NCBI RefSeq assembly: GCF_041927875.1
Contig: NZ_JBHFHN010000001.1
Strand: one strand, 5' to 3'
DNA length: 64,000 nt
Origin: Paracoccus sp041927875
GTDB taxonomy: Bacteria; Pseudomonadota; Alphaproteobacteria; Rhodobacterales; Rhodobacteraceae
Shown: positions 23,573 through 31,061 of the stretch, one piece after another
Layout: each line of letters opens with the position of its first letter
Position numbering within the stretch: position 1 is the first letter of the stretch
The notes under the pieces: generated by a model
What the model was told of the DNA's origin: nothing
The model's input: the letters and a program-made list of their open reading frames with translations, nothing else
Database searches by the model: none
Made by a program: the position numbers and the translations under genes

Positions 23573-24555
23573 AACGCTATCAGGTTGTTGGCATCGGCAA
23601 TGCCATAGTCGATGTGCTGTCGAATTGCGACGATGACTTTCTGGCCCGGATGGGCATCGAAAAGGGGATCATGCAACTGATCGACCGCGACCGGGGTGAG
23701 GCGCTTTATGCCGCCATGGCCGACCGGACCGAGGCGCCGGGCGGATCGGTCGCCAATACGCTGGCGGGGCTGGGCAATCTGGGCCTGACCACCGGCTTCA
23801 TCGGGCGGGTCAATGATGATCCGCTGGGCCGTTTCTACAAGGCCGCGATGGAGGCCGAGGGCACCGATTTCGTCAATCCGCCGGTCGCCGGGGGGGATCT
23901 GCCGACCTCGCGCAGCATGATCTTTGTCACGCCGGATGGGGAACGCTCGATGAATACCTATCTCGGGATCTCGGGCGATGTCTCGACCGAGGATGTGCCG
24001 CTGTCGGTTGCCGAGGCCACCGATTACCTGTTCCTTGAAGGCTATCTGTTCGACAAGGACAAGGGCAAGGCCGCCTTCCTGAAGGCCGCCGAGGCTTGCC
24101 ACCGGGGCGGCGGCAAGGCCGGGATCGCGCTGTCCGACCCGTTCTGCGTGAACCGCCACCGCGACGATTTCCGTCGCCTGCTGCGCGACCAGATGGATTA
24201 CGTCATCGGCAATTCCCATGAATGGGAGGCGCTTTATCAGACCGATCTGGATGCCGCCCTGGCACAGGCCGCGACCGAATGCCCGCTGATCGTCTGCACC
24301 CGGTCGTCGCAGGATGTCGTCATCATCCGCGACGGCGTGACGGTGACGGTGCCGGTCCATGCCGTGCCGGTGGTCGATGCGACCGGGGCGGGCGACCAGT
24401 TCGCCGCGGGCTTCATCCATGGCCTTGCCACCGGCCGCCCGATGGAAGTGGCGGGCAAGATGGGCGTGATCTGCGCGACCGAGGTGATCGGCCATCTGGG
24501 CGCCCGCCCGGAAACCGACCTGCTGGCGGCCTTCCGCGACCACGGGCTGATGTGA
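23569..24555 (+). CDS. Adenosine kinase / PfkB family carbohydrate kinase
   Basis: A 328-residue ribokinase-fold kinase. It starts YQVVGIGNAIVDVLSNCDD, with APGGSVANTLAGLG as substrate-binding Gly motif and DATGAGDQFAAGFIHG as the C-terminal catalytic signature (Asp base). This pattern matches bacterial proteins annotated as adenosine kinase, which convert adenosine to AMP. Other nucleosides or sugars are possible. Translationally coupled to nth by ATGA, although the two act in different pathways. Confidence 0.82.
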   Translation: MKRYQVVGIGNAIVDVLSNCDDDFLARMGIEKGIMQLIDRDRGEALYAAMADRTEAPGGSVANTLAGLGNLGLTTGFIGRVNDDPLGRFYKAAMEAEGTDFVNPPVAGGDLPTSRSMIFVTPDGERSMNTYLGISGDVSTEDVPLSVAEATDYLFLEGYLFDKDKGKAAFLKAAEACHRGGGKAGIALSDPFCVNRHRDDFRRLLRDQMDYVIGNSHEWEALYQTDLDAALAQAATECPLIVCTRSSQDVVIIRDGVTVTVPVHAVPVVDATGAGDQFAAGFIHGLATGRPMEVAGKMGVICATEVIGHLGARPETDLLAAFRDHGLM

Positions 24556-24566
24556 CCAGACAAGCA

Positions 24567-24592
24567 AAAGGCCGGGGCTTGCCCCGGCCTTT
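24567..24592. terminator. Bidirectional hairpin terminator between adenosine kinase and sulfotransferase genes
   Basis: AAAGGCCGGGG (24567-24577) pairs perfectly with CCCCGGCCTTT (24582-24592) around CTTG. It lies between two convergent genes ending at 24555 and 24604. Confidence 0.88.
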
Positions 24593-24603
24593 GTGTTTTG
24601 CGG

Positions 24604-25422
24604 TTACGCCGACAGCTTGGCGTGAACCTCGTCCAGGTCGACTTCGGATTTCGGCAGCTTGTTGTCGGGATCGTCGAAGTCGTATTTGAACAGTTGGAAA
24701 TCCTTGCGGTAGATTTCCCAGATCAGATGCCGCGACAGGTCGTCGAAATAATCGCTGACCTTGTGCAGCCGCTTCGGCCCGTGGCCTTCGGATTCGTTGA
24801 ACTTCGGCACCGCATTCACATCGACGGCGACCGGCGTGGTCACGTCATCCAGCACCGCCTGCATCCCCTCGTTGAACTTTTCGGTAAAGAAGATGCGGTT
24901 GTAGCGCCCGCCATTGGCGATGAAGGTGCCGATATGGCCCGACATGGCCGACCAGTGGATATCCGGCTCCATCGGGCGGCGCCAGCGGATCGTGTCGCGC
25001 GCGAACAGCAGGAAGCGGCGGAAACTGGCGATCTGGTCAAAGTCGAAGTTATCCTCGGGCGAGCCAACCTTGATGCCGTATTTCTGCGCCAGTTGCGGCA
25101 CCAGATTGCCGCGATAGCGTTTGCCGTTGCGCTGGATGCCCGCAATCTTGTCAAAGAACGACGACAGGATCCGCGCATAGGGGTTGCGCACGCAGGTAAA
25201 GGCATAGACCTGTCGCCCGCGCACCGCGTTTTCGATGGGCGCGTGGCTGGCCTCGATCGCCCATTTGTGGATGCCCGCCGTCGCATCATGGATGTCGCCG
25301 TCGAAATAGCGGCCATGATCGGAATAGAACATGATCTGCCCGATGGTCGAGCAGGCGCATTTGGGCACCACGCGATAGACCATGCTTTGACTTTCGGTCA
25401 TCCATGTTCCGGGGAAACCCAT
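24604..25422 (-). CDS. Sulfotransferase family 2 domain protein
   Basis: A 272-residue protein of the carbohydrate sulfotransferase (HNK-1-like) type. The 5'-phosphosulfate-binding segment VPKCACSTIGQIMF is near residue 20, and the 3'-phosphate segment TCVRNPYARILSSFFDKI near residue 77. Such enzymes move sulfate from PAPS to cell-surface or secreted glycans. ATG 25422 has GAGGGCAG upstream; MTESQSM seven codons later is an alternative. It diverges from a GT14-type glycosyltransferase gene 154 nt away, suggesting shared work on a glycan. Confidence 0.8.
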   Translation of the reverse strand: MGFPGTWMTESQSMVYRVVPKCACSTIGQIMFYSDHGRYFDGDIHDATAGIHKWAIEASHAPIENAVRGRQVYAFTCVRNPYARILSSFFDKIAGIQRNGKRYRGNLVPQLAQKYGIKVGSPEDNFDFDQIASFRRFLLFARDTIRWRRPMEPDIHWSAMSGHIGTFIANGGRYNRIFFTEKFNEGMQAVLDDVTTPVAVDVNAVPKFNESEGHGPKRLHKVSDYFDDLSRHLIWEIYRKDFQLFKYDFDDPDNKLPKSEVDLDEVHAKLSA

Positions 25423-25575
25423 TCTGCCCTCATGCGCTTTGGTGGACCACGCCCTTGTCGGGACGTGGAAAATTGCTAGACAGAGACCAAATCCCGGCGC
25501 GCTTTGCAATCGGCTTATGCGGGTCATGTCGGACTTTTGCCGCCCGGTCGCGGCGCGATACAACCCTGGGGCGTC

Positions 25576-27153
25576 ATGGCGCGCATTGCCTTTATCCTGT
25601 TGACACACAAAGACCCCGAGGGCGTGATCGCGCAGGCCGAGCGGCTGACCGCGACCGGCGACTATGTGTCGATCCATTTCGATGGCCGCGCCAAGCCCGC
25701 CGATTACCAGAAGCTGCGCGATGCGCTGCACGGCAATCCCGGCGTGGTCTTTGCCCCGCGCCGGCACAAATGCGGCTGGGGCGAATGGAGTCTGGTCGCA
25801 GCCACCTTGGAGGCTTTGCGCGCCGCCGAGGCCGCCTTTCCCCGCGCCACGCATTTCTACATGCTGTCGGGCGACTGCATGCCGATCAAGTCGGCCGCCT
25901 ATGCCCATGCCTTTCTGGATTGCCACGATGTCGACTACATCGAAAGTTTCGACTTTTTCGGGTCGGACTGGATCAAGACCGGCATCAAGGAGGAACGGCT
26001 GATCTATCGCCACTGGTTCAACGAACGCAACAGCAAGGGGCTGTTCTATGCCAGCATGAACCTGCAAAGGCGGCTGGGTCTGGCGCGCAAGGTGCCGGCC
26101 GATCTGGACATCATGATTGGCAGCCAGTGGTGGTGCCTGCGCCGCCCGACCGTCGAAAAGGTGCTGGGCTTTTGCGCGGCGCGGCCCGATGTGCTGCGGT
26201 TCTTCTCGACCACCTGGATTCCCGACGAGACGTTTTTTCAGACCATCGTCCGCCACCTGATCCCGGCGAAAGAGCTGCGCACCCGCACGCTGACCTTCCT
26301 GCTGTTCACCGACTACGGAATGCCCGCCAACTTTTACAACGACCATTATCAGATGCTGCTGGCGCAGGATTACCTGTTTGCCCGCAAGATCAGCCCCGAC
26401 GCGCGGCAGATGAAGGCGCAGATGGCCGATCTGTGGCTGGAGGATCGCGCCGATTTCACCATCTCGGGCGAGGGGCCGGGGCTGTTCCGCTTTCTGACGC
26501 AGCGCGGCCGCATCGGTCGCCGCTTCGCCCCCCGCTTCTGGGAGGACGCGGCCAGCGTCGGGCGCGACCGCACGCTGAATGTGGTGGTCTGCAAGAAATG
26601 GCATGTCGCCAAGCGCCTGGCGCGCAAGACGCATGAGGTGACGGGCATTCCGATGTTGGAATACCTGTTCAACGAAGCGAACGCGGGCCTGCCCGATCTG
26701 GGCGGGGTGGAACGCTCTGTCGGCAAGCGCACGCGCCACCGCCGCGCGCTGATGCGGCTCTTGTTTGATCATTACGGCACCGGTCGGCTGGGGCTATGCG
26801 TCGATCCCTCCGACATGGACCTGTTGCGCGACTTTGCCGGGGACCGGGCCGAGACGCGCATCCTGCTGATCGACGTCGATTTCTCTGACGATTACCTGCG
26901 CGGGCATCTGAAGCGCGTGGGGCTGGCCGCCGACACCACGCCGCCCGATGTGATCGACCGTCTGCTACCTACGCTGCGCAACGATCTGCGGTTTGAAACC
27001 GAACGGCTGTCGGATGCCGGTTTCGCGCAATTCGCCCGCATCCGCCCCGGTCTCGCCCCCGAGGTCAACGCCCATGCCATTGCCGATTTCCTGGAAATCG
27101 GTCATGCCGAGGCAGAGGCCATCGCCCGCACCCCCCATCTGTTCGACGATTAG
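25576..27153 (+). CDS. Core-2/I-branching beta-1,6-N-acetylglucosaminyltransferase-like protein (GT14, DUF5928/5927 type)
   Basis: A 525-residue cytoplasmic protein. The N-terminal 300 residues fit the GT14 fold: ARIAFILLTHKDPEGVIAQA at the start, HKCGWGEWSLVAATLEAL near 75, FYMLSGDCMPIKS near 95, and QWWCLRR with FFSTTWIPDETFFQTIV near 185-235. The C-terminal part (after about 330) has the family-specific extension ending IARTPHLFDD. Proteins of this class occur widely in Rhodobacteraceae; their acceptor is unknown but is presumably an extracellular polysaccharide. I take ATG 25576 because the upstream frame lacks family similarity. The HIT gene follows after 12 nt. Confidence 0.8.
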   Translation: MARIAFILLTHKDPEGVIAQAERLTATGDYVSIHFDGRAKPADYQKLRDALHGNPGVVFAPRRHKCGWGEWSLVAATLEALRAAEAAFPRATHFYMLSGDCMPIKSAAYAHAFLDCHDVDYIESFDFFGSDWIKTGIKEERLIYRHWFNERNSKGLFYASMNLQRRLGLARKVPADLDIMIGSQWWCLRRPTVEKVLGFCAARPDVLRFFSTTWIPDETFFQTIVRHLIPAKELRTRTLTFLLFTDYGMPANFYNDHYQMLLAQDYLFARKISPDARQMKAQMADLWLEDRADFTISGEGPGLFRFLTQRGRIGRRFAPRFWEDAASVGRDRTLNVVVCKKWHVAKRLARKTHEVTGIPMLEYLFNEANAGLPDLGGVERSVGKRTRHRRALMRLLFDHYGTGRLGLCVDPSDMDLLRDFAGDRAETRILLIDVDFSDDYLRGHLKRVGLAADTTPPDVIDRLLPTLRNDLRFETERLSDAGFAQFARIRPGLAPEVNAHAIADFLEIGHAEAEAIARTPHLFDD

Positions 27154-27165
27154 GAAAGGCCCGCC

Positions 27166-27564
27166 ATGACCGATCAACCGTCTGACCGCTACGACGACAC
27201 CAACATCTTTGCCCGCATCCTGCGCGGCGAGATTCCGAACAAGACCGTGCTGGACAGCGATCACACGCTGGTCTTTCACGACATCAATCCCGCCGCGCCG
27301 CATCATCTGCTGGTGATCCCCAAGGGGCGCTATGTCGATTACGCCGATTTCGCGGCCCATGCCTCGGGTGCGGAAATCGTCGATTTCCACCGCGCGGTGG
27401 CGGCGGTGACCGAACGGCTGGGCATCCAGCCGGGGCAGGGCGGCGCTGGCTTCCGCGCCATCACCAATGCGGGGTCCGATGGTGTGCAAGAGGTGCCGCA
27501 TTTCCACCTGCATATCCTGGCCGGCCGCCCCCTGGGCCGGATGCTGGGGCGGCCGTCCGAATAA
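27166..27564 (+). CDS. HIT domain protein (HINT-like nucleotide hydrolase)
   Basis: A 132-residue histidine-triad protein. The catalytic motif PHFHLHIL lies near residue 112, and the conserved N-terminal NIFARILRGEIPNK and FHDINPAAPHHLLVIPK are present. HINT proteins hydrolyse purine phosphoramidates and AMP-lysine; substrates in vivo are unclear. It may be co-transcribed with the GT14-like gene 12 nt upstream. Confidence 0.9.
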   Translation: MTDQPSDRYDDTNIFARILRGEIPNKTVLDSDHTLVFHDINPAAPHHLLVIPKGRYVDYADFAAHASGAEIVDFHRAVAAVTERLGIQPGQGGAGFRAITNAGSDGVQEVPHFHLHILAGRPLGRMLGRPSE

Positions 27565-27573
27565 GGGCGGGCG

Positions 27574-29142
27574 TTACGCGGTCTCGGGGTCCAGCGTGAC
27601 CGACCACAATTCCTGATCGGCGCGGTCCATCAGCCGCACCTTCATCTGGCCCGTCGCGCCGATCACATCGACCAGCCCGAAGAACTGCATCCCCGCCGAA
27701 GGCGGCAGGTTCGCCTGCCCCTCGGGCGGGGCCTTGATGAAGCGGACCTCGGGGCCGAAGGTCTGGTCCAGATCGTTTGGCCCGAAGGTGCCGGCGTGAA
27801 GCGGGCCCGAGACGAACTCCCAGAAGGGCGCGAAATCCTGAAAGGCGGCGCGGTCGGGGCTATAGTGATGGGCGGCGGTGTAATGCACATCGGCGGTCAG
27901 CCAGACGGTGTTCCTGATCCCCTGATCGCGGATGAACCGCAACAGGTCAGCGATTTCCAGCTCGCGTCCCAGGGGGATGCCGTGATCGCCATTGGCGATC
28001 GCCTCGACGCCGCTGCGGTCCTTGAAATTGTCCCAGATGATCAGGCCGATCGGCATGTCGCAGGCGATCACCTTCCATGTCGCGGCCGAGGCCGCCAGTT
28101 CCCGTTTCAGCCAGGCCATCTGCTCGGCCCCCAGCAGGCGCGCGCTGTCGACCAGTTCGGTTTCCATCCCCGGCCCGTTGGCGGCGCGATAGCTGCGCAG
28201 ATCCAGGAAGAAGATGTCCAGCAGCGGGCCATAGGCGATCTTGCGATAGATGCGGCCCGGCTCGGCGGGGGTGTGGCGGATCGGGGTCATCTCGTGAAAG
28301 GCGCGACCGGCGCGGGCGACCAGCAGCGGCACGGATTTTTCGGTGTAACGGTCATCGGCGGACAGATCCTTGCCGGGCGACCAGTTGTTCACGACCTCAT
28401 GATCGTCCCACTGAAAGAACGTCGGGCAGACCGCGTTCAGCGCGCGCAGATGATCGTCCAGCAGGTTATATTTGAAATTGCCGCGATATTCGTCCAGCGT
28501 CTCGGCGACCTTGCGCTTGGCATCGGTCAGCACGGTATTCTTCCACAGGCTGCCATCCGGCAGTTCGACCTGTTCCGTCATCGGCCCGTCGGCATAGATC
28601 GTGTCGCCCGAATGGATGAAGAAATCGGGCTGGTGGCGGGCCATCGTCGCATAGGTCGCCATGCCCTGATCGTCGATCCCCCAGCCCTGACCGGCGGTGT
28701 CGCCCGACCAGACAAAGCGGATGTCGCGCCGGGTGGTGGGGGCGGTGCGGAAGCGGCCGGTGATCGGCTGGCCGGTCATGTTGACATCGGACAGATCGGC
28801 GGGCGTCAGACGGTAGAAGATGTCCTGATCGGCGGGCAGATCGGTCAGCAGCGTCTTGGCGGCGAAGTCGCTGTCGGGCAGGGCGGTCAGCGGCGGCAGG
28901 CGGCGGGCATTGGCAAAGCTCTCGGTCGTGGCGATCTCGATGCCGATGCGGGCGGGGCGGTCGGTGCGGGTCCAGATCATGCCGCTGGCCGCATCGACAT
29001 CGCCCGATTGAACGCCATGGGTAAAGACCGGCGCGCTGCCGGCGCGCAGGATGGCGGGCATGGCCAGCAAGGCGGCGCTGCCAAGTGCCCCGCGCAGGGT
29101 GGCGCGGCGGGTGATCGAAACGGGGCGGATCAGGCGGGTCAT
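27574..29142 (-). CDS. phoD: Alkaline phosphatase D family protein, Tat-exported
   Basis: A 522-residue periplasmic metallophosphoesterase. A twin-arginine-like signal (SITRRATLRGALGSAALLA) opens the protein. A PhoD N-terminal beta domain follows (FTHGVQSGDVDAASGMIWTR), then the phosphatase core with metal-site segments VWSGDTAGQG, IHSGDTIYADG, FQWDDHEVVNNW and LTADVHYTAAHHYS. PhoD enzymes release phosphate from mono- and diesters, often under phosphate limitation. No Pho box was identified. It converges with the HIT gene (9 nt apart). Confidence 0.88.
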   Translation of the reverse strand: MTRLIRPVSITRRATLRGALGSAALLAMPAILRAGSAPVFTHGVQSGDVDAASGMIWTRTDRPARIGIEIATTESFANARRLPPLTALPDSDFAAKTLLTDLPADQDIFYRLTPADLSDVNMTGQPITGRFRTAPTTRRDIRFVWSGDTAGQGWGIDDQGMATYATMARHQPDFFIHSGDTIYADGPMTEQVELPDGSLWKNTVLTDAKRKVAETLDEYRGNFKYNLLDDHLRALNAVCPTFFQWDDHEVVNNWSPGKDLSADDRYTEKSVPLLVARAGRAFHEMTPIRHTPAEPGRIYRKIAYGPLLDIFFLDLRSYRAANGPGMETELVDSARLLGAEQMAWLKRELAASAATWKVIACDMPIGLIIWDNFKDRSGVEAIANGDHGIPLGRELEIADLLRFIRDQGIRNTVWLTADVHYTAAHHYSPDRAAFQDFAPFWEFVSGPLHAGTFGPNDLDQTFGPEVRFIKAPPEGQANLPPSAGMQFFGLVDVIGATGQMKVRLMDRADQELWSVTLDPETA

Positions 29143-29257
29143 CGGTGCGGTCCTGGCTGCTGGGGCCGCTCATCAGGCGGCAGACAGGCCAAGGCTGCCC
29201 GGCGGCCATGACAGCCGCTTGGCGAAGGTGTGAAACCTGGGTAAAAATGTGGCCCGC

Positions 29258-30187
29258 TCAGTCGCGGGTGATGGCGACGAAGACGTCCTCAAGCCCCGGT
29301 TGTTCGGTGGCGACGTCGCGGATATGGATGCCGGCGGCGCGCAGCGCATCCAGGATCGCCTCGGCGCGCGTCGCGTTGCGGCGATAGCCGAAGGCCAGCC
29401 GTCCATCGGCGCGCCGCTCCATCGTAACGCCGGGCGGCAGCGTCAGATCCTGGGTCACCGGGCTTTCCGGTTCGACCAGCAGCGTCTTGCTATCCATTCG
29501 CCCCAAAAGCGCGGCGGTCGTGTCATGCGCGACAAGCTGGCCATGGTTGATGATGGCGATCTGGTCGCACATCTGTTCGGCCTCTTCCAGATAATGCGTG
29601 GTCAGGATGATGGTCATGCCCTGATCGTTCAGATGCCGGACATTTTCCCACAGCATCGCGCGCAATTCGATGTCGACGCCCGCGGTCGGTTCATCCAGCA
29701 CCAGGATCTGCGGGCGGTGGACAAGCGCCTTGGCCAACAACAGCCGCCGCTTCATGCCGCCCGACAGGCTGCGGGCATAGGCATTCGCCTGCGCCCCGAG
29801 GCCCACCAGCGACAGAATCTGATCGGTCCAGCGGTCGGCGGCGGGCACGCCGTAAAGCCCGGCCTGCATCTCCAGCGCGTCGCGGGGCGTGAAGAACGGG
29901 TCGATGTTCAGTTCCTGCGGCATGACGCCGATAGCGGCGCGCGACTGGCGCGGGTTCACGTCCTGATCGAAGCCCCAGATCGTGACCTGGCCCGAGGTCT
30001 TGCGCACCAGCCCCGCCAGAATGTTGATGATCGTCGATTTGCCCGCGCCATTCGGCCCCAGAAGACCGAAGATCGACCCGGTGGGGATCGTCAGGTCGAT
30101 GCCGTGCAGCGCGACCTTTTCCGGCGCCCGGCCGCTGGCGGCATAGGTCTTGCGCAGTTGCGACAGGCGGATGGCTGTGTCGGTCAT
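29258..30187 (-). CDS. ABC transporter ATP-binding protein (ABC-2 exporter type), no permease nearby
   Basis: A 309-residue ATPase. Walker A is GPNGAGKST, the signature is SLSGGMKRRL and Walker B is ILVLDEPTAGVD. A C-terminal extension of about 90 residues follows (from LLVEPESPV), as in DrrA/NodI/YhhJ-type exporters that work with an ABC-2 permease. No permease gene is adjacent on either side: phoD is downstream and a divergent zinc-finger gene upstream. The permease must be encoded elsewhere, or the protein has another partner. Confidence 0.88.
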   Translation of the reverse strand: MTDTAIRLSQLRKTYAASGRAPEKVALHGIDLTIPTGSIFGLLGPNGAGKSTIINILAGLVRKTSGQVTIWGFDQDVNPRQSRAAIGVMPQELNIDPFFTPRDALEMQAGLYGVPAADRWTDQILSLVGLGAQANAYARSLSGGMKRRLLLAKALVHRPQILVLDEPTAGVDIELRAMLWENVRHLNDQGMTIILTTHYLEEAEQMCDQIAIINHGQLVAHDTTAALLGRMDSKTLLVEPESPVTQDLTLPPGVTMERRADGRLAFGYRRNATRAEAILDALRAAGIHIRDVATEQPGLEDVFVAITRD

Positions 30188-30285
30188 CGCGGTGATCCCC
30201 CATTGCCCACGGATTTCAGGGCGTTATGATGCGGGCCTGTTTAAGCGCGGATCACCCCGCGCGACAAGTGATGCCGGAGCCAGCC

Positions 30286-30486
30286 ATGACCAAAGCCTCT
30301 GCCCCCCTGACCGCGCCCAAGGTCGTGACCGTGACCGCCTGGAAAGTGGCCTGCGACGGCGCCGGGCCGGGCCTTGGGCATCCGCGCGTCTGGCTGGCGA
30401 TCCCCCATGACAGCGGCGCGGTGGAATGCGGCTATTGCGGCACGACCTATCAGATCGACCGCGCCCACGCCCACGACGATCACTGA
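30286..30486 (+). CDS. Small zinc-finger protein (CHCC type, NDUFS6-like)
   Basis: A 66-residue protein with the pattern CDG...GLGHPRVWLAIP...VECGYCGTTY, i.e. Cys, His and Cys-x2-Cys ligands of the zf-CHCC family. Homologs match the zinc domain of mitochondrial complex I subunit NDUFS6 (13 kDa subunit), which Paracoccus-type complex I contains. Whether this copy is the complex I subunit is likely but not proven. I use ATG 30286; an ATG five codons earlier is possible. Confidence 0.78.
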   Translation: MTKASAPLTAPKVVTVTAWKVACDGAGPGLGHPRVWLAIPHDSGAVECGYCGTTYQIDRAHAHDDH

Positions 30487-30500
30487 CATCAAGGCGGGGC

Positions 30501-30566
30501 AGGGGGCGCTGCCCCCTCTGGGCCTGCGGCCCATTCACCCCCGGCGTATTTTGGCAAGAAAGAACG
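30501..30566 (+). repeat. Dispersed intergenic repeat: GGGGGCGCTGCCCCC plus GTATTTTGGCAAGAAAGAA
   Basis: The palindrome at 30502-30516 and the CGGCGTATTTTGGCAAGAAAG element (30542-30562) repeat the layout seen at 3846 and 45300. It lies between convergent genes ending at 30486 and 30679; the rest of this 190-nt gap shows nothing recognisable. Confidence 0.6.
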
Positions 30567-30678
30567 GCTGTCGGCTGAGCAGCAGCGGCGCCTGTCCGCA
30601 GGGCAGGTTCGGGCGGCCCTGCGGGTCGGTGCGCTTCAGCAGGTCAGGGATGTTGTTGCCCGACCAGGTTTTGATGGC

Positions 30679-31023
30679 CTAGCCGGTGTCTGTCTGGCCA
30701 TGGCCGAGCGCGGTGCCGGTATAGCTGTCCTGATACAGGAACATGACCGTCATCCGGGTGCCGTCGGCGCAATCGGCCTCGGCCGTGCCATAAAGCCCGG
30801 TCTGTTGGTCGAAGCTGCCGGTGCAGGTGATGCCGTCGCTGGTGGTGGCCGTCAGCGTGCCATGGCCGCGCCCGATGGCGGTGCCGTCGAACCAGCGGCC
30901 CTGATCGCCGATGCAGCCCAGAACGCGCACGCAATTGTCCGTGCCATCGGTTGTGGCGCAGCCGCCAGCCATCGCGGCGCTTGCGAAGGTCAGGGCAAAG
31001 ACTGGAAGCAGCGCGCGGAACAT
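30679..31023 (-). CDS. Secreted hypothetical protein with MORN-like Gly pattern
   Basis: A 114-residue protein with a Sec signal peptide (LLPVFALTFASAAMAGG) and a mature part of short beta-like Gly repeats (DGTAIGRGHGTLTAT; GSFDQQTGLYGTAEADC). Four or more cysteines could form disulfides. I do not recognise the family; the repeated G-x-G/Y-G pattern recalls MORN repeats only loosely. It diverges from polA, 38 nt between the starts, so the promoters overlap. Confidence 0.6.
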   Translation of the reverse strand: MFRALLPVFALTFASAAMAGGCATTDGTDNCVRVLGCIGDQGRWFDGTAIGRGHGTLTATTSDGITCTGSFDQQTGLYGTAEADCADGTRMTVMFLYQDSYTGTALGHGQTDTG

Positions 31024-31061
31024 GGCATCACCTGTGGCAGGATGACGAAAGGATGCCAAGC

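Noticed and set aside
24604..26772. 722-residue minus-strand frame containing the sulfotransferase
   Set aside because: Only the last 272 residues (from 25422) match the sulfotransferase family; the rest is antisense to the GT14-like gene.
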